From positions 171,685,715 to 171,749,714 of the forward strand of contig CM054062.1 in the NCBI GenBank assembly GCA_028641055.1: DNA of 64,000 nt, written 5' to 3'. This DNA is from Alopecurus myosuroides. Lineage: Eukaryota > Streptophyta > Magnoliopsida > Poales > Poaceae. How positions within the stretch are numbered: the stretch's first letter is position 1; every line of letters starts with the position of its first letter. Of the stretch, positions 22,772 through 33,179 are shown piece by piece. The notes below the pieces were generated by a model. The model was given only the letters and a program-made list of their open reading frames with translations. It was not told where the DNA came from and searched no databases. The translations under genes and the position numbers were made by a program.

Positions 22772-24678
22772 TGAACGCATAGTGAGGGCACCTAGAGGGG
22801 GTGAATAGGTGCTACGACTAATTTTAATTGTTTTTCTTCAAGATTAGGCTTGACACAAAGGTAAATTATCTAGATAATGCAACTACGGTGAATTTACCTA
22901 TATGACAAGAACAAGCACAAACACAATACAAGCACGAGTAAAGGAGGAAGGGAATGAGGTAACCGATATGAAACACACGGAGACACAATGTATTCCCGAG
23001 TTCCTCCTTGTTAAGGGAGTACATCTTGTTGGAGGGGTGTGAGCTCGACACGAAGGCCTACTAAATGCCACAAAGGCCTCACCCTATTATCCGATGAACC
23101 CCGCCACAAAGGCCTAGTACACCTTCCACTATTGATCCCCTTTGAGGCGGGAATCGAATCATTTACAAACAACCTTGGGGCACACACCCACAACCAAATT
23201 GGGGGCTCCCAACAATCACCAATCACCAACAAGTGTAGCAATTGTGTCTAGGTTCTCCACAGGGAAATCCTAGACTAGATCCCTCTAGATAATGAGGGGT
23301 AAATGAAGATCGGCTCGGTAAAGATGTAGATCGGGGTCTTCTCCTTCAATCCTCCAAGTATGAACGAGTTTGGGTAGAAGGATTGGGAGAAATCTAGCTT
23401 TTTGGAGGCTCAATAAATGCTTGCCTTCAATGCTGGTTCGAGCAACCCTTTGGAGAAGAAGGGGATGGGGTATTTATAGCCCCCTCCCACCAACTAGCCG
23501 TTTGACCCTTTTCGCACCTGGCGGTACTACCGCTGGGGTCAGCGGTACTACCGCGCGCTGTCAACCTGAGCGGTACTAGAGAAGTCCCAGCTGAAGGGAG
23601 TGGGCAGTACTACCGCGGAAGTACCGCAGTACTTCCAACGGCGGTACTACCGCTGGCCACGAATTCGAAATAACTCAAAGTGGCTGGCGGTAGTACTAGG
23701 TCACTACCGCTCTAGTACCGTAAAGGTTACTGCGAGCAAAACTCCCCTCGCGGTACTTTGACCGGTACTGCCAGCGGTACTACCGCTTCCTGGAAGGAGC
23801 AGTACTGCCGCTGGCGGTAGCGGTACTACTGGACCAGTACCGCTGAAGTACCGCTGGAAACAGAGGCCAAAATCATATTGGTGGTACCACCGCGGGTGGA
23901 GCTATGTAGGGGCCGAACCGGGCCCTGGCCCGCCCAGGATTTTGGCCAATTTTTTTTACCTAGCACGCATCACACGTAAAGGCCCAACCCAGCCAAAGCT
24001 CGTACCACTCGCGACCGGGGAGAAAAAAGACACACGGCCGCACGCTGCTCCTTGCCTCCTTGGACCAATCGATCGATTGGGGATCGGGGAATTGACTAAG
24101 CACGGAACTGACCGAGCACCAAACCATGGACATCCAAATCCATTGAGGTCTGAGGAATAGTGTTCACTCTTGGGTTGGAGCGCCGCCGTCAGCAGCACAC
24201 GCGGAGCAGGGTTGACGCCCGCAGCAGAGGCGGAGCACAGCGCCCGTGGTCGTGGGTTGGTTCGTCGCCACCGTCCTCGTGGCCGTCGGCAGCCAGGGCC
24301 AAGGTCCTAGAGGTCGCCCGCAGCACGACGCCGCGGCACCGTCCGCAAGGTTATTTTAGGCTGCCTAGTTGCCTACCGAAATATAGAATATGTAGTTTTT
24401 TTTCTGCGTTGTGCTTCAGCTTGACCCGCCCAAGATTTTCTTCGTAGCTCCGCCAATGGGTACCACCAGCGGTACTACCGCTTGCTGGTGCTGGCGGTAC
24501 TACCGCTGGAGCGTCCAGTACTACCGCTGCATAGAGCTGTGTTTGGTGGCTTTGGCAATTTGCACTCTTTCTTTTTACGTCGAGATGATATTAAATAACT
24601 TAAACGCGTTGTTAGAACCTTAATCGTGTTGTTATCGACTCCAAAACAAATGAGAGATCAAATGCAAATGCACTTTCA
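22772..24678 (-). repeat. 5' LTR of element C, split by a hAT-like insertion
   Basis: On the minus strand it starts TGAAAGTGCATTTGC (24678) and ends CACTATGCGTTCA (22772). Without the 568-bp insertion and one 8-bp copy it is about 1,331 bp, the size of the LTRs of A and B. The U3-like part (23510-23860 and 24468-24530) is packed with GCGGTACTACCGC dyads. The partner LTR is not in the window. Confidence 0.8.
23884..24467. mobile_element. hAT-like non-autonomous DNA transposon (568 bp plus 8-bp duplications)
   Basis: GTACCACC at 23884-23891 and 24460-24467 flanks a 568-bp insert (23892-24459). Its ends are imperfect inverted repeats: GCGGGTGGAGCTA on the left, TAGCTCCGCCAATGG on the right. The right end read inward resembles the CAGTGGCGGAGC-type ends of plant hAT elements. 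Removing the insert and one 8-mer rejoins the dyad-rich LTR of element C smoothly. No transposase frame is present. Because the LTR itself contains GGTACCACC-like motifs, the duplication could partly be coincidence. Confidence 0.6.
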
Positions 24679-24856
24679 CACCGAACCAGGGTCCGGCCGC
24701 CGCCGATTGGGTCCTCCGCGCGTGCTCACCTTGATGCAGCCGCCGGAAGTTGCCGCCTGCCTCATCTACTGCGCCCCCCCCCCCCCCCCCCCGCCCCCCC
24801 AAAGTCCGGTCTCCGACGACCGTGTTCCCGCTCGTGCTCGCCTTGGTGCAGCCTGC
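24679..24856. other. Short host spacer between elements C and A
   Basis: GC-rich 178 bp with a run of about 16 C (24774-24791) and two related CGTGCTC-ACCTTG-TGCAGCC segments. CACCG (24679-24683) is the candidate target duplication of C. No gene is visible. The spacer is continuous with 36762 onward once element A is removed. Confidence 0.5.
24852..24856. repeat. Target site duplication CCTGC, left copy
   Basis: CCTGC precedes the 5' LTR of element A and is repeated at 36757-36761. Confidence 0.95.
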
Positions 24857-26228
24857 TGAAAGATCATCGTCCGTTTTGGTAATTATATGACAACATAATT
24901 GTTGGATCTAATGTTTGTTCAAATGATGAAAATGCCCAGGTTATTAGGTTCACTATATCTATGGGGCTATTGCTTGATATATTCGAAAAGTGCTAAGAGA
25001 AAGGATTCCAGGGAGCCAAAATATGCAGGGGCGGAAGCTCCGGTGAACCCACCGGAGGCTCCGGTAAATCCACCGGAGGCTCCGGTGAATCCACCGGAGG
25101 CTCAGCCCGCTACTGCCACTCAGCCTGTGAGCAAATAGGCTCCGGTGGGCATCCGGTGGTCCCTCCGCTAAAATGCCCTTCTGTTGGAAAGTGGCGGAGG
25201 TTCCACCGGAGGCTCCGGTGGACATCCGGTGGGCCCCTGGTCCTAGGGCAAATGGACTCCGGTGAAGGGTCCGGTGCTAGCTCCGCTTGGCACCCCTTCT
25301 GTTGGAAAGTGGCGGAGGTTCCACCGGAGCCTCCGGTGCGGGTCCGGTGGGCGGAACCTCCGCTCGATCCACCGGAGCCTCCGGCCTCCTCAGCAGCGCG
25401 CAAAGGATAAGGCACTGCGCAACTGCGCAGTGCAAAGAAGACCCACCGGAGCCTCCGGTGAAACCACCGGAGCCTCCGGTGCACTGGACTGCAAACGGCT
25501 ACTTCATGGCCAAGAGTATAAATACCCCTTCACCTACCTCATAAATGCTAAGCTTTTCCCACTCTCTCTCCTAGCCATTAATGAAAGCTTCAACCTCTTA
25601 GATCTCCCTCTCCGTCCACCCAATCACTCCCAAACTTGGTGGAGAGCTAGAGGAGACCTAGATCCACACTTCCACCAAAGGAATCTCAAATCCATCCACC
25701 ACAACCTAGTAGATCTAGAATCCTACTTGAGGCCTAGAAACCTTAGTAGATCTCGTGCTTGTAGTTTCCACCTTGTTGCAAGAAGCTACGGATTGCTTGA
25801 GAGCCTCCATCCTTGTGGAGTGACCTCAAGCTCTTGTAAAGGTTTGGTCAACGCCTTCAAGTCGACCTCATAGTGGAAACGAGCATCTCCCTCACCGGAG
25901 AAGCTCAAGGAGAACAAGGTGTGCACAACCGTGCTATTGAGGAGCGCCTAGGTGGCTCCCCACCTCTCCAACGTAGACGTACTTCTCTTTGAGGAGGAAC
26001 TACGGTGAAACATATCCTTGTCTCCTTGTTTACACTTGTTGTTTGCTTTACTACCTTACGCTTTACTTCCGTTGCGCATACTACTCTCTTCACATAGGTT
26101 GTTCACTTAGTTGCACATCTAGAGAATCGTATCTTATCTTACTAAGCCCCTTAAAAGGAAAAGAAAAGAAAAATTGGTAGTCAACCTATTCACCCCCCCC
26201 CCCTCTAGTTGACCATAGTGCACTTTCA
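24857..26228 (+). repeat. 5' LTR of element A (1,372 bp)
   Basis: It starts TGAAAGATCATCGTCC and ends GTGCACTTTCA. Positions 25028-25480 contain many copies of the dyad CCGGAG/CTCCGG (for example CCACCGGAGGCTCCGGTGG). A TATA box is at 25517-25524 and a C-rich run at about 26193-26203. Confidence 0.95.
25517..25524 (+). promoter_or_regulatory. TATA box of element A LTR
   Basis: TATAAATA lies directly downstream of the dyad-rich block and upstream of the conserved R-U5 part. The copy in the 3' LTR is at 36040-36047. Confidence 0.7.
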
Positions 26229-26230
26229 AT

Positions 26231-26242
26231 TGGTATCAGAGC
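26231..26242 (+). other. Primer binding site of element A
   Basis: TGGTATCAGAGC, two bases after the LTR end, complementary to initiator tRNA-Met. Confidence 0.93.
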
Positions 26243-26280
26243 CTCGGCTCTTACTAAGGGCTTAACCGCCTAAGAGTACA

Positions 26281-28935
26281 ATGGTCGATGAAAATACCCC
26301 CGGTAGTTCTAGTGCGGAAATCTCCAAGATGTCCGACAGTATATCTAACCTACAAGACTCGGTTGGAATCCTCCAAGCCGAAATGTCTAAGGTTAGCTCT
26401 ACTGTCAGTACGGAGGTTTCTAGCATCAAGAAAATGATGGAGGTATTGATGGGGAGAACCAAGGAGTCCGAGGAAGCACCTCTCACTACCAACGATGTTA
26501 GCTCGGATGAAGAATCCATTCCGGACATTGATGAAATGGAAGCTAACATCGCTTTAGCTAAGGCGAAAGCCAAAGCAAAAGCCGATAAAAAGGCTAAGAG
26601 TAGTGGGAACTCCGAGGGCTCCAAGTCTCAATCGGCTAACGGTTCGGGGTCTAACTCTAAAGTTCCACCGCCTCCCAATTACGATTCTATCCACCCTATT
26701 GCTACAATACCACACATGGTTAATGTTGGAAATCCTCCCATGCTTAACACTAACGAATTCTCATCATGGAAGTTCGATATGGAGTCTCATATTTCAGGTT
26801 GTTGCACCGCTTTATGGAGAAGCGTTGTTCATGGATTCCACCCTCATGATCCAAACAACTTGACCCCAAGAGAGGACGTGGAGTTCCAACTCAACAAGAC
26901 CGCTATTGTGACTATCCAAAAGGCTCTCCCAAGAGAACATCTTGAGCACATTCGCGGCTTGAAGACCGCCAAGGAAGCATGGGATAAACTTGACTCCTTG
27001 TTCCAAGGAAATGCTAGCATTCAATCATCAAAATATGATGTGGCTCTCGACAAGTCTGAGAACTTCGTCATGCTTGAAGACGAGAGTCCCGAGGAGCTAT
27101 ATAGAAGAGTTGTCACTCTTGGCAATCAACTAAGAGATTTTGGGAAAGAGGAAATCTCGGATGAATGGATCAAGAGGAAGTTTGTCAAGGCCATAACTCC
27201 ATTTGAGAAGAACCTCTCCACTAGCATTCGAACAAGATCCGACTACAACTCCCTTAACTCCATTGGAGTGCTAAGTGAGTTCATTGCCATATCCCTATCT
27301 CACAAAAGTGCGGATGATGCTCTTGCTCGCTCTAGAGGACATGGAAAGTCTCCCAACCTTGCCTTGAAGTCTAGAGCAATGGCCAAGATTGAAGAAGTTG
27401 ATGATGATGATGATGATGATGATGAGGACTATGAGGATACATACAAGGGTGCCCATAAATGTATTGCTCTTGCCATGCAAGGGTATTGGAAGAGATGGGA
27501 GGCTCACAAAGCCGGTGCCCCAAGACCTTCAAGGAACAAGATCTTTAGGAAGAAAGGGGAACGGCCAAGGACATGTTATAATTGTGGAAGTGCAAACCAC
27601 TTCGTCAAGGAGTGTCCCTTTGAGCCAAGAGAAGAGAATGAAGGGAAGCTTGTTCGCAAGGACAAGAACAAAGCTCCACAAAACAAGAACCTCGCTAGAA
27701 GGGTTCCAAGGGCTCTATATGTTCAAGAAGGCCCCACATTCGAGACATACTACTCCGGAGATGAAGGAGAAGATGAAGTCGTAGGTGTTGCCCACGTCGC
27801 CATAGCTACCACTTCCTCTTCATCGGTCTCTCTATTTGAATCTCCCAATGAGAAGACATCGATCCGACCTACATGTCTCATGGCAAAAGCCACCACGGTA
27901 ATAACTTCCACCTCCAAGTCTATTAACACTACCTCTCCCTCATTATTGGATTGTGTTGAAAACATTGGTGAAGATGAGGAGGCCAAGAACCTAGGGTCTT
28001 GGTTGAGTAGTCTTGAAGGTGAAACTAAAGAAAAGGTAAAAACTCTCCTAAGGCAACTTGATGATGCCAACTCTCTCATTGATGAGAAAGAGGAAATCAT
28101 CATGACCTTGGAGAATCATGGTGGTACCAATGAGAATCATGATGGTGAACTAATTAAGGCTCTCGAAAAGGAGAGATCCATGAGAGCCTCTCTTGAAGAA
28201 AGACTATCTAGTTTACAAGACTCTTATGCTATTAGTGTTTCTAAGCTTAGGAAAGACCATGAAAAATCTCTTGCCAAACTTAACAAAGAACATGCCAAAT
28301 CTCTTGTTTTGCTTAAAGAATTTGAAGAGGAAGAGTTGAAGCTAGGAATAGCTCATGAAAAACTTGACAAGGAACATGACAAACTAAAAGAAGAGTTTAA
28401 ATCTCTTAAGGAAATTCATGACAAACTTGCCAAGTCTCGAATCAAGCTTCTAGCTCAACAATCAAATAAGCATGTTGCATCTTCATCAAATAGCGTTGTT
28501 ATTGCACCTACCTCTTCCTCTACGACTAACAATGTAGGGAAGGAAAGAATTCTCAACGATGCAATAAGCTCTCAAGGTGCCAAGAAAGGTAAAGAGGGAC
28601 TTGGGTTTATTTCCAAGTAAAAGAAGACATCCAAGAATGTCACCTCTCCCCCTCAAAATGTTGTTTTTGTAAAAGAGGGTGAGGTGACCAAAGAAAAGGA
28701 GACCAACGCCATTATGGGTGGTGATACCTCTAGGGGGAGCATCACTCATAATGATTTCGCCGGAAAATATAATCCATCTTATGTTCTTATGAAATCTAGG
28801 GATGGACATGTTTATGCTAAATACGTTGGTACTTCTTATGGTGATGATTATCATTGGACTATTTGGGTTCCTAAGACCCTTGTTACTAACAAAAGAGGAC
28901 CCATTGAAGGATGGGTACCTAAATCAAGAAATTGA
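26281..28935 (+). pseudogene. Element A gag with one premature stop
   Basis: ATG at 26281 follows the primer binding site by 38 bp. The frame encodes the Copia gag core (FSSWKFDMESHISG, ALPREHLEHIRGLKTAKEAWDKL), an Asp run (GAT repeats, 27400-27425), a zinc knuckle CYNCGSANHFVKEC (about 27574-27615) and a long coiled coil (28140-28440). TAA at 28618-28620 replaces a TCA Ser codon found at the same place in copy B. The same frame then continues to TGA 28933-28935 with the IWVPKTLV motif. Gag forms the particle. The stop removes only the last ~105 codons, so a shortened gag may still be made. Confidence 0.82.
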
Positions 28936-28945
28936 TCTCTTGTAG

Positions 28946-31900
28946 GGAAATGCTTCCGGGTCTAACAAATGGACAGTGGATAGTGGTGCATCCCAACATA
29001 TGACCGGAAGCCTTGACGCAATAAGCAATCTTGAACCTCCTCTACCTCATCTCAATTGCGTCACTATTGGTGATAAGTCCGAGCTTAAGGTATTGGGACG
29101 AGGCAAGGTAGCAATCTCAAATGATTTATCAATTGAGAATGTTCTCCTTGTTGAGTCCCTTGGCTATAATTTGATGTCCGTTCTTCAACTTGCGAATTGT
29201 GGTTTCACCTCGTTCTTTAATAAAGAGAGTGTGATTGTCACTTGGGAGACATCTCTTAAAGTAGCCTTTGTTGGGTTTGTCGAGAACGGCATGTATGTAG
29301 TGGACTTCTCTAAAGAAGACACGTGTGCCGCGACATGCCTAATGGCTAAAGTTGATGTGGGATGGCTCTGGCATCGCCGACTAGCCCACACCAATATGAG
29401 AATGTTGCATGATCTCCAAAGTGGCAATCACGTTCTAGGACTAACCAAAGCTAAATTTGCTAAAGATCGTGTGTGTAGCTCTTGCACCTTTGGGAAGCAA
29501 CATGGAGAACAACACCCAACCAAGACATCTATCTCCACTACAAGAATTCTCGAGCTCATTCACTTAGATCTCTTTGGTCCACTATCCTATGATAGTCTCG
29601 GAGGAAAGAAGTATTGTTTGGTAATTGTGGATGACTATTCAAGATATTGTTGGGTGTATTTCTTCAAGAGGAAAAGTGAAACTCAAAGTAGAGTCATCGA
29701 GTTCATCACTCTAGTTGAGCGCCAACACAATGCTACCATATTGGCTATCCGGAGTGATAATGGCTCGGAGTTCAAGAACTACACCGTTGAGGGTTTTCTT
29801 AGTGAAGAGGGCATTGCTCATCAATACTCCACCCCTTATACCCCTCAACAAAATGGTGTTGCGGAGAGAAAGAACCGGACTTTGATGGATGCGGCTAGAA
29901 CTATGATTGCGGAGTTCTCTTCTCCCTATAACTTTTGGGCCGAAGCCGTCTCCACCGCATGTCACGCCACCAACCGGTTATATCTTCGCAAGATCTTGAA
30001 CAAGACCCCCTGTGAGATTCTCACGGGTAAGAAACCGGATGTATCTTACTTCAAGGTCTTCGGTTGCAAGTGCTTCATTCGCAAGAAAGGTAAACGGTTG
30101 TCAAAATTTGAGACTAGATCTTATGAGGGCATTTTTGTTGGTTATGCCACAAACGCTCACGCCTATAGAGTCTACAACAAGTCCACCGGACAAGTTGAAG
30201 AAGCTATAGACGTGGTGTTTGATGAGGATAATGGCTCCCAAGGGGGGCGTATAGATCATGGTGTTGTAGGAGATGCAATTCCTCCCATCGTCATAAGAAG
30301 AATGGGGATTGGTGAAATAATTCCCATTGAGGGTTACCGGATGACGGAGGGAGAAGGACTATGCCCCACTCAAGTGGAGCCATCGACTACACCCATTGAT
30401 GATCAAGCTATCCAACAAGATGCACCAAGCCCTCAAGCTAACGAGCAAGGCCAAGCTAATGAACAAGGCCAAGCAACACACCTAAATCATGATCAAGATT
30501 CTATTATTGTTGAGAATGCTCAACCTAGTTGTGATTCATCACCCATTATTGATCAAGGGCAAAATGAAGATGGACATGTCTCCGATGAAGAAGGTGATTC
30601 TCAATCCATATCCAAGGAATCTTTGGAGGAGATATTGGCTCGAAGAGCAAAGAGAAGGCAAGAGAACCTTGAGCGAGCGGGTCATACGGAAGACATGATT
30701 CTTGGTCAAGTTCGTGGAAGAGTGGTCACTAGAAGGCAATTGGCGGATTTTAGCAAGGCTCATGCATTTGTATCCTTCATTGAACCCAAGAAGGTATATG
30801 AAGCTCTCGAAGATCAAGATTGGCTTGAAGCCATGCATGATGAACTCAATAACTTCGAGCGCAACAAGGTGTGGAAATTAGTGCCAAGACCCAAAGATTG
30901 CAAAAATGTCATTGGTACCAAATGGGTGTTCAAGAACAAGCAAGACAAAGATGGTATTGTCATTCGCAACAAGGCAAGATTGGTGGCCCAAGGTTTTTCT
31001 CAAGTCGAAGGTATCGATTTCGGTGAAACTTTTGCCCCCGTAGCTCGCCTTGAATCCATTCGTATCTTACTTGCCTATGCATCTCATCATAACTTCAAAT
31101 TACAACAAATGGATGTCAAAAGTGCTTTTCTTAATGGTCCCATTAATGAGTTAGTATATGTCAAGCAACCTCCGGGTTTCGAGGATCCCAACCACCCCGA
31201 TCATGTCTATAAACTTGATAAGGCGCTCTATGGACTTAAACAAGCTCCACGTGCGTGGTATGAGCACCTTAAAGAGTTTCTAGTAGATCGCGGGTTTAGT
31301 GTTGGTTTAATCGATCCCACCCTCTTTACCAAGACGGTTGGAGGTGACTTGTTCATATGCCAACTTTATGTGGATGACATCATTTTTGGGTCTACTAACA
31401 CCTTGTTCAATGAGGAGTTTTGCAAGCTTATGACCGATAGGTTTGAGATGTCTATGATGGGAGAGTTGGAATTCTTTCTTGGCTTCGAAGTGAATCAATA
31501 TTATGAAGGAACCTTCATCAAACAAGCCAAATATACTCAAGACATGCTCAAGAGATTTAATATGAATGATGCCAAACCTATGAAGACCCCTATGTCCACA
31601 ACCACCGACTTGAAACCCGACCCTAATGGGAAAGAGGTAGATCAAAAGGTATACCGCTCCATGATTGGCTCTTTGCTTTACCTTTGTGCATCTAGACCCG
31701 ATATCATGTATAGCGTAGGTAAATGTGCAAGGTTTCAAGCCTCTCCGAGGCAAAGTCATTTGGAAGCCGTGAAACGAATCTTTCGATATCTAGTTCATAC
31801 CCCAAACTTCGGTCTTTGGTACCCCAAGGGTTCAAGCTTTCAGCTCATTGGTTACTCGGATGCGGATTATGCGGGAGAGAAGACGGATAGGAAGTCCACA

Positions 31901-32320
31901 TCCGGGGGTTGCCAATTTCTTGGCCGCTCCTTGGTTTGTTGGTCTTCCAAGAAGCAAAATTGTATTGCTCTCTCCACCACCGAGGCCGAGTATATCTCCG
32001 CGGCAAGTTGTTGTGCCCAATTGCTATGGATGAGGCAAACCTTGAAGGATTATGGTATTCATTTTGACAAGGTGCCTCTTCTTTGTGACAATGAGAGTGC
32101 TATCAAGATCGCCTACAACCCGGTTCTTCACTCCAAGACGAAGCATATTGAGATTCGTCATCACTTTATTCGGGATCATGTTGAGAAAGGTGATATTGAT
32201 CTCTCTTATGTCTCCACCACGGATCAACTTGCCGATATTTTCACGAAGGCCCTTGATGAACCAAGATTTCGAGCTTTGAGGAATGAACTAAATGTCATCG
32301 ATTCCTCCAACTTCACTTGA
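28946..32320 (+). CDS. Element A pol: protease, integrase, reverse transcriptase, RNase H
   Basis: The frame is open from just after TAG 28943-28945 to TGA 32318-32320, over 1,120 codons. Copia order is clear: protease [13 protein letters not shown] (28970-29008); zinc finger HRRLAHTNM...CSSC (29370-29490); integrase core with [16 protein letters not shown] and NGVAERKNR; reverse transcriptase with YVDDIIFG near 31367; RNase H with [15 protein letters not shown] and DNESAIKI. All catalytic residues I looked for are present. No ATG suits the start; the frame is +1 relative to gag, whose TGA lies 10 bp upstream, so it is likely made by recoding or from a processed transcript. Confidence 0.9.
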   Translation, partial: GNASGSNKWTVDSGASQHMTGSLDAISNLEPPLPHLNCVTIGDKSELKVLGRGKVAISNDLSIENVLLVESLGYNLMSVLQLANCGFTSFFNKESVIVTWETSLKVAFVGFVENGMYVVDFSKEDTCAATCLMAKVDVGWLWHRRLAHTNMRMLHDLQSGNHVLGLTKAKFAKDRVCSSCTFGKQHGEQHPTKTSISTTRILELIHLDLFGPLSYDSLGGKKYCLVIVDDYSRYCWVYFFKRKSETQSRVIEFITLVERQHNATILAIRSDNGSEFKNYTVEGFLSEEGIAHQYSTPYTPQQNGVAERKNRTLMDAARTMIAEFSSPYNFWAEAVSTACHATNRLYLRKILNKTPCEILTGKKPDVSYFKVFGCKCFIRKKGKRLSKFETRSYEGIFVGYATNAHAYRVYNKSTGQVEEAIDVVFDEDNGSQGGRIDHGVVGDAIPPIVIRRMGIGEIIPIEGYRMTEGEGLCPTQVEPSTTPIDDQAIQQDAPSPQANEQGQANEQGQATHLNHDQDSIIVENAQPSCDSSPIIDQGQNEDGHVSDEEGDSQSISKESLEEILARRAKRRQENLERAGHTEDMILGQVRGRVVTRRQLADFSKAHAFVSFIEPKKVYEALEDQDWLEAMHDELNNFERNKVWKLVPRPKDCKNVIGTKWVFKNKQDKDGIVIRNKARLVAQGFSQVEGIDFGETFAPVARLESIRILLAYASHHNFKLQQMDVKSAFLNGPINELVYVKQPPGFEDPNHPDHVYKLDKALYGLKQAPRAWYEHLKEFLVDRGFSVGLIDPTLFTKTVGGDLFICQLYVDDIIFGSTNTLFNEEFCKLMTDRFEMSMMGELEFFLGFEVNQYYEGTFIKQAKYTQDMLKRFNMNDAKPMKTPMSTTTDLKPDPNGKEVDQKVYRSMIGSLLYLCASRPDIMYSVGKCARFQASPRQSHLEAVKRIFRYLVHTPNFGLWYPKGSSFQLIGYSDADYAGEKTDRKSTSGGCQFLGRSLVCWSSKKQNCIALSTTEAEYISAASCCAQLLWMRQTLKDYGIHFDKVPLLCDNESAIKIAYNPVLHSKTKHIEIRHHFIRDHVEKGDIDLSYVSTTDQLADIFTKALDEPRFRALRNELNVIDSSNFT

Positions 32321-32373
32321 AACCTTGCATATCTACCCTCATTATACTTGCTATCTCGTCTAGGTGTAGGCAT

Positions 32374-32780
32374 GGATATAGGGGGAGCGCTACTCAACTC
32401 ATGAGTATGCACTCCTTTTATTATGCGAAAATCAATCAATCATTGCATATCTAGTCAAGTTGTGACTCATTGTGCTTAATTGTGAGTAGTAATTTTGGAC
32501 CCAAGATATATCTTCGCGGTGCCAAGTTACACACTCAAACATGGTGGCCTCGGCCACCAACCCTTGAGGTGTTTTTGATCATTTTCTCACTTTATATCCT
32601 CATCTTGACAACTCGTACGGGTTCGGTTTTTCACTTGTTTTATGGTTCTTGCGAACCCCGTCGAGCAATGTCTCTCGTATGACAGTAAAGTTTTTCCAAC
32701 CCAAGCCCCACTTGCCCAAACCGTTGCTCTTATAGTATTGCTCGAGTTTTTCCAATCTCGGCGCGCTGAAATTCATCTGG
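32374..32780 (+). other. Noncoding region between pol and ORF3 of element A
   Basis: Downstream of pol a first AGGGGGAG purine tract occurs at 32380-32387. No coding sequence is seen. The end of the stretch leads into the dyad block at 32780. Confidence 0.5.
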
Positions 32781-32990
32781 GCGGAACCTCCGGTGAATCC
32801 ACCGGAGGCTCCGCCGGGTCTGTCCACCGGTACCTCACCGGAGGCTCCGCTGGGTCCCTGTGGCTCAGCGGGCCAAAACCTAAAGTTTTGGGACAGGAGC
32901 GGAGGCTCCGGTGATTCCACCGGAGGCTCCGCTGGCGGGAGCGGAGGCTCCGGTGAAACCACCGGAGGTTCCGCCGGCGGAAAAATCACT
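32780..32990 (+). promoter_or_regulatory. Internal block of LTR-type CCGGAG dyads before ORF3 (element A)
   Basis: About 210 bp with repeated CCGGAGGCTCCG and CCTCCGGTG motifs like those of the LTR U3, but not a copy of the LTR sequence itself. It is followed by a C-rich, 5'-UTR-like stretch and the ATG at 33180. Copy B has the same arrangement (52180-52345). A promoter or enhancer role is inferred, not shown. Confidence 0.45.
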
Positions 32991-33179
32991 GCGGATAAAG
33001 ATTGGGGCGCACGGGGGTAAGTGAGATCCAATCTCATTTTCCCCCCACGCCCCCATCTTCTTCCTCTCAACCGCCGCCGCCCCCAAGCTCACCGCCGCCG
33101 GATTCGGGTGCTCCACCGCGGGGAGACCTCCTCCTCGCCTAGGGACGCCCCGGGAACCTTCCCTCCTCCTTTCTCCACC

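Larger units (their letters stand above)
19355..24678 (-). mobile_element. SIRE-lineage Copia element C, 5' half, decayed
   Basis: Minus-strand Copia element with its 5' LTR at 22772-24678, a tRNA-Met primer binding site, gag, protease and the beginning of integrase. It is cut at 19354/19355 by the Tat element; the rest of pol lies outside the window. The long gag with coiled coil and the protease-proximal IWVPKTLV motif match elements A and B, but the LTR sequence and dyad motif differ. It is therefore a separate SIRE-type subfamily. Confidence 0.82.

Noticed and set aside
25262..25873. 203-codon frame inside the LTR of element A (and its copy at 35785-36396)
   Set aside because: It runs through the dyad block, TATA box and R region of an LTR, is identical in both LTRs for that reason, and is not kept open in B.
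27395..27430. GAT repeat as an independent microsatellite locus
   Set aside because: It is in frame and encodes the Asp run of element A gag.
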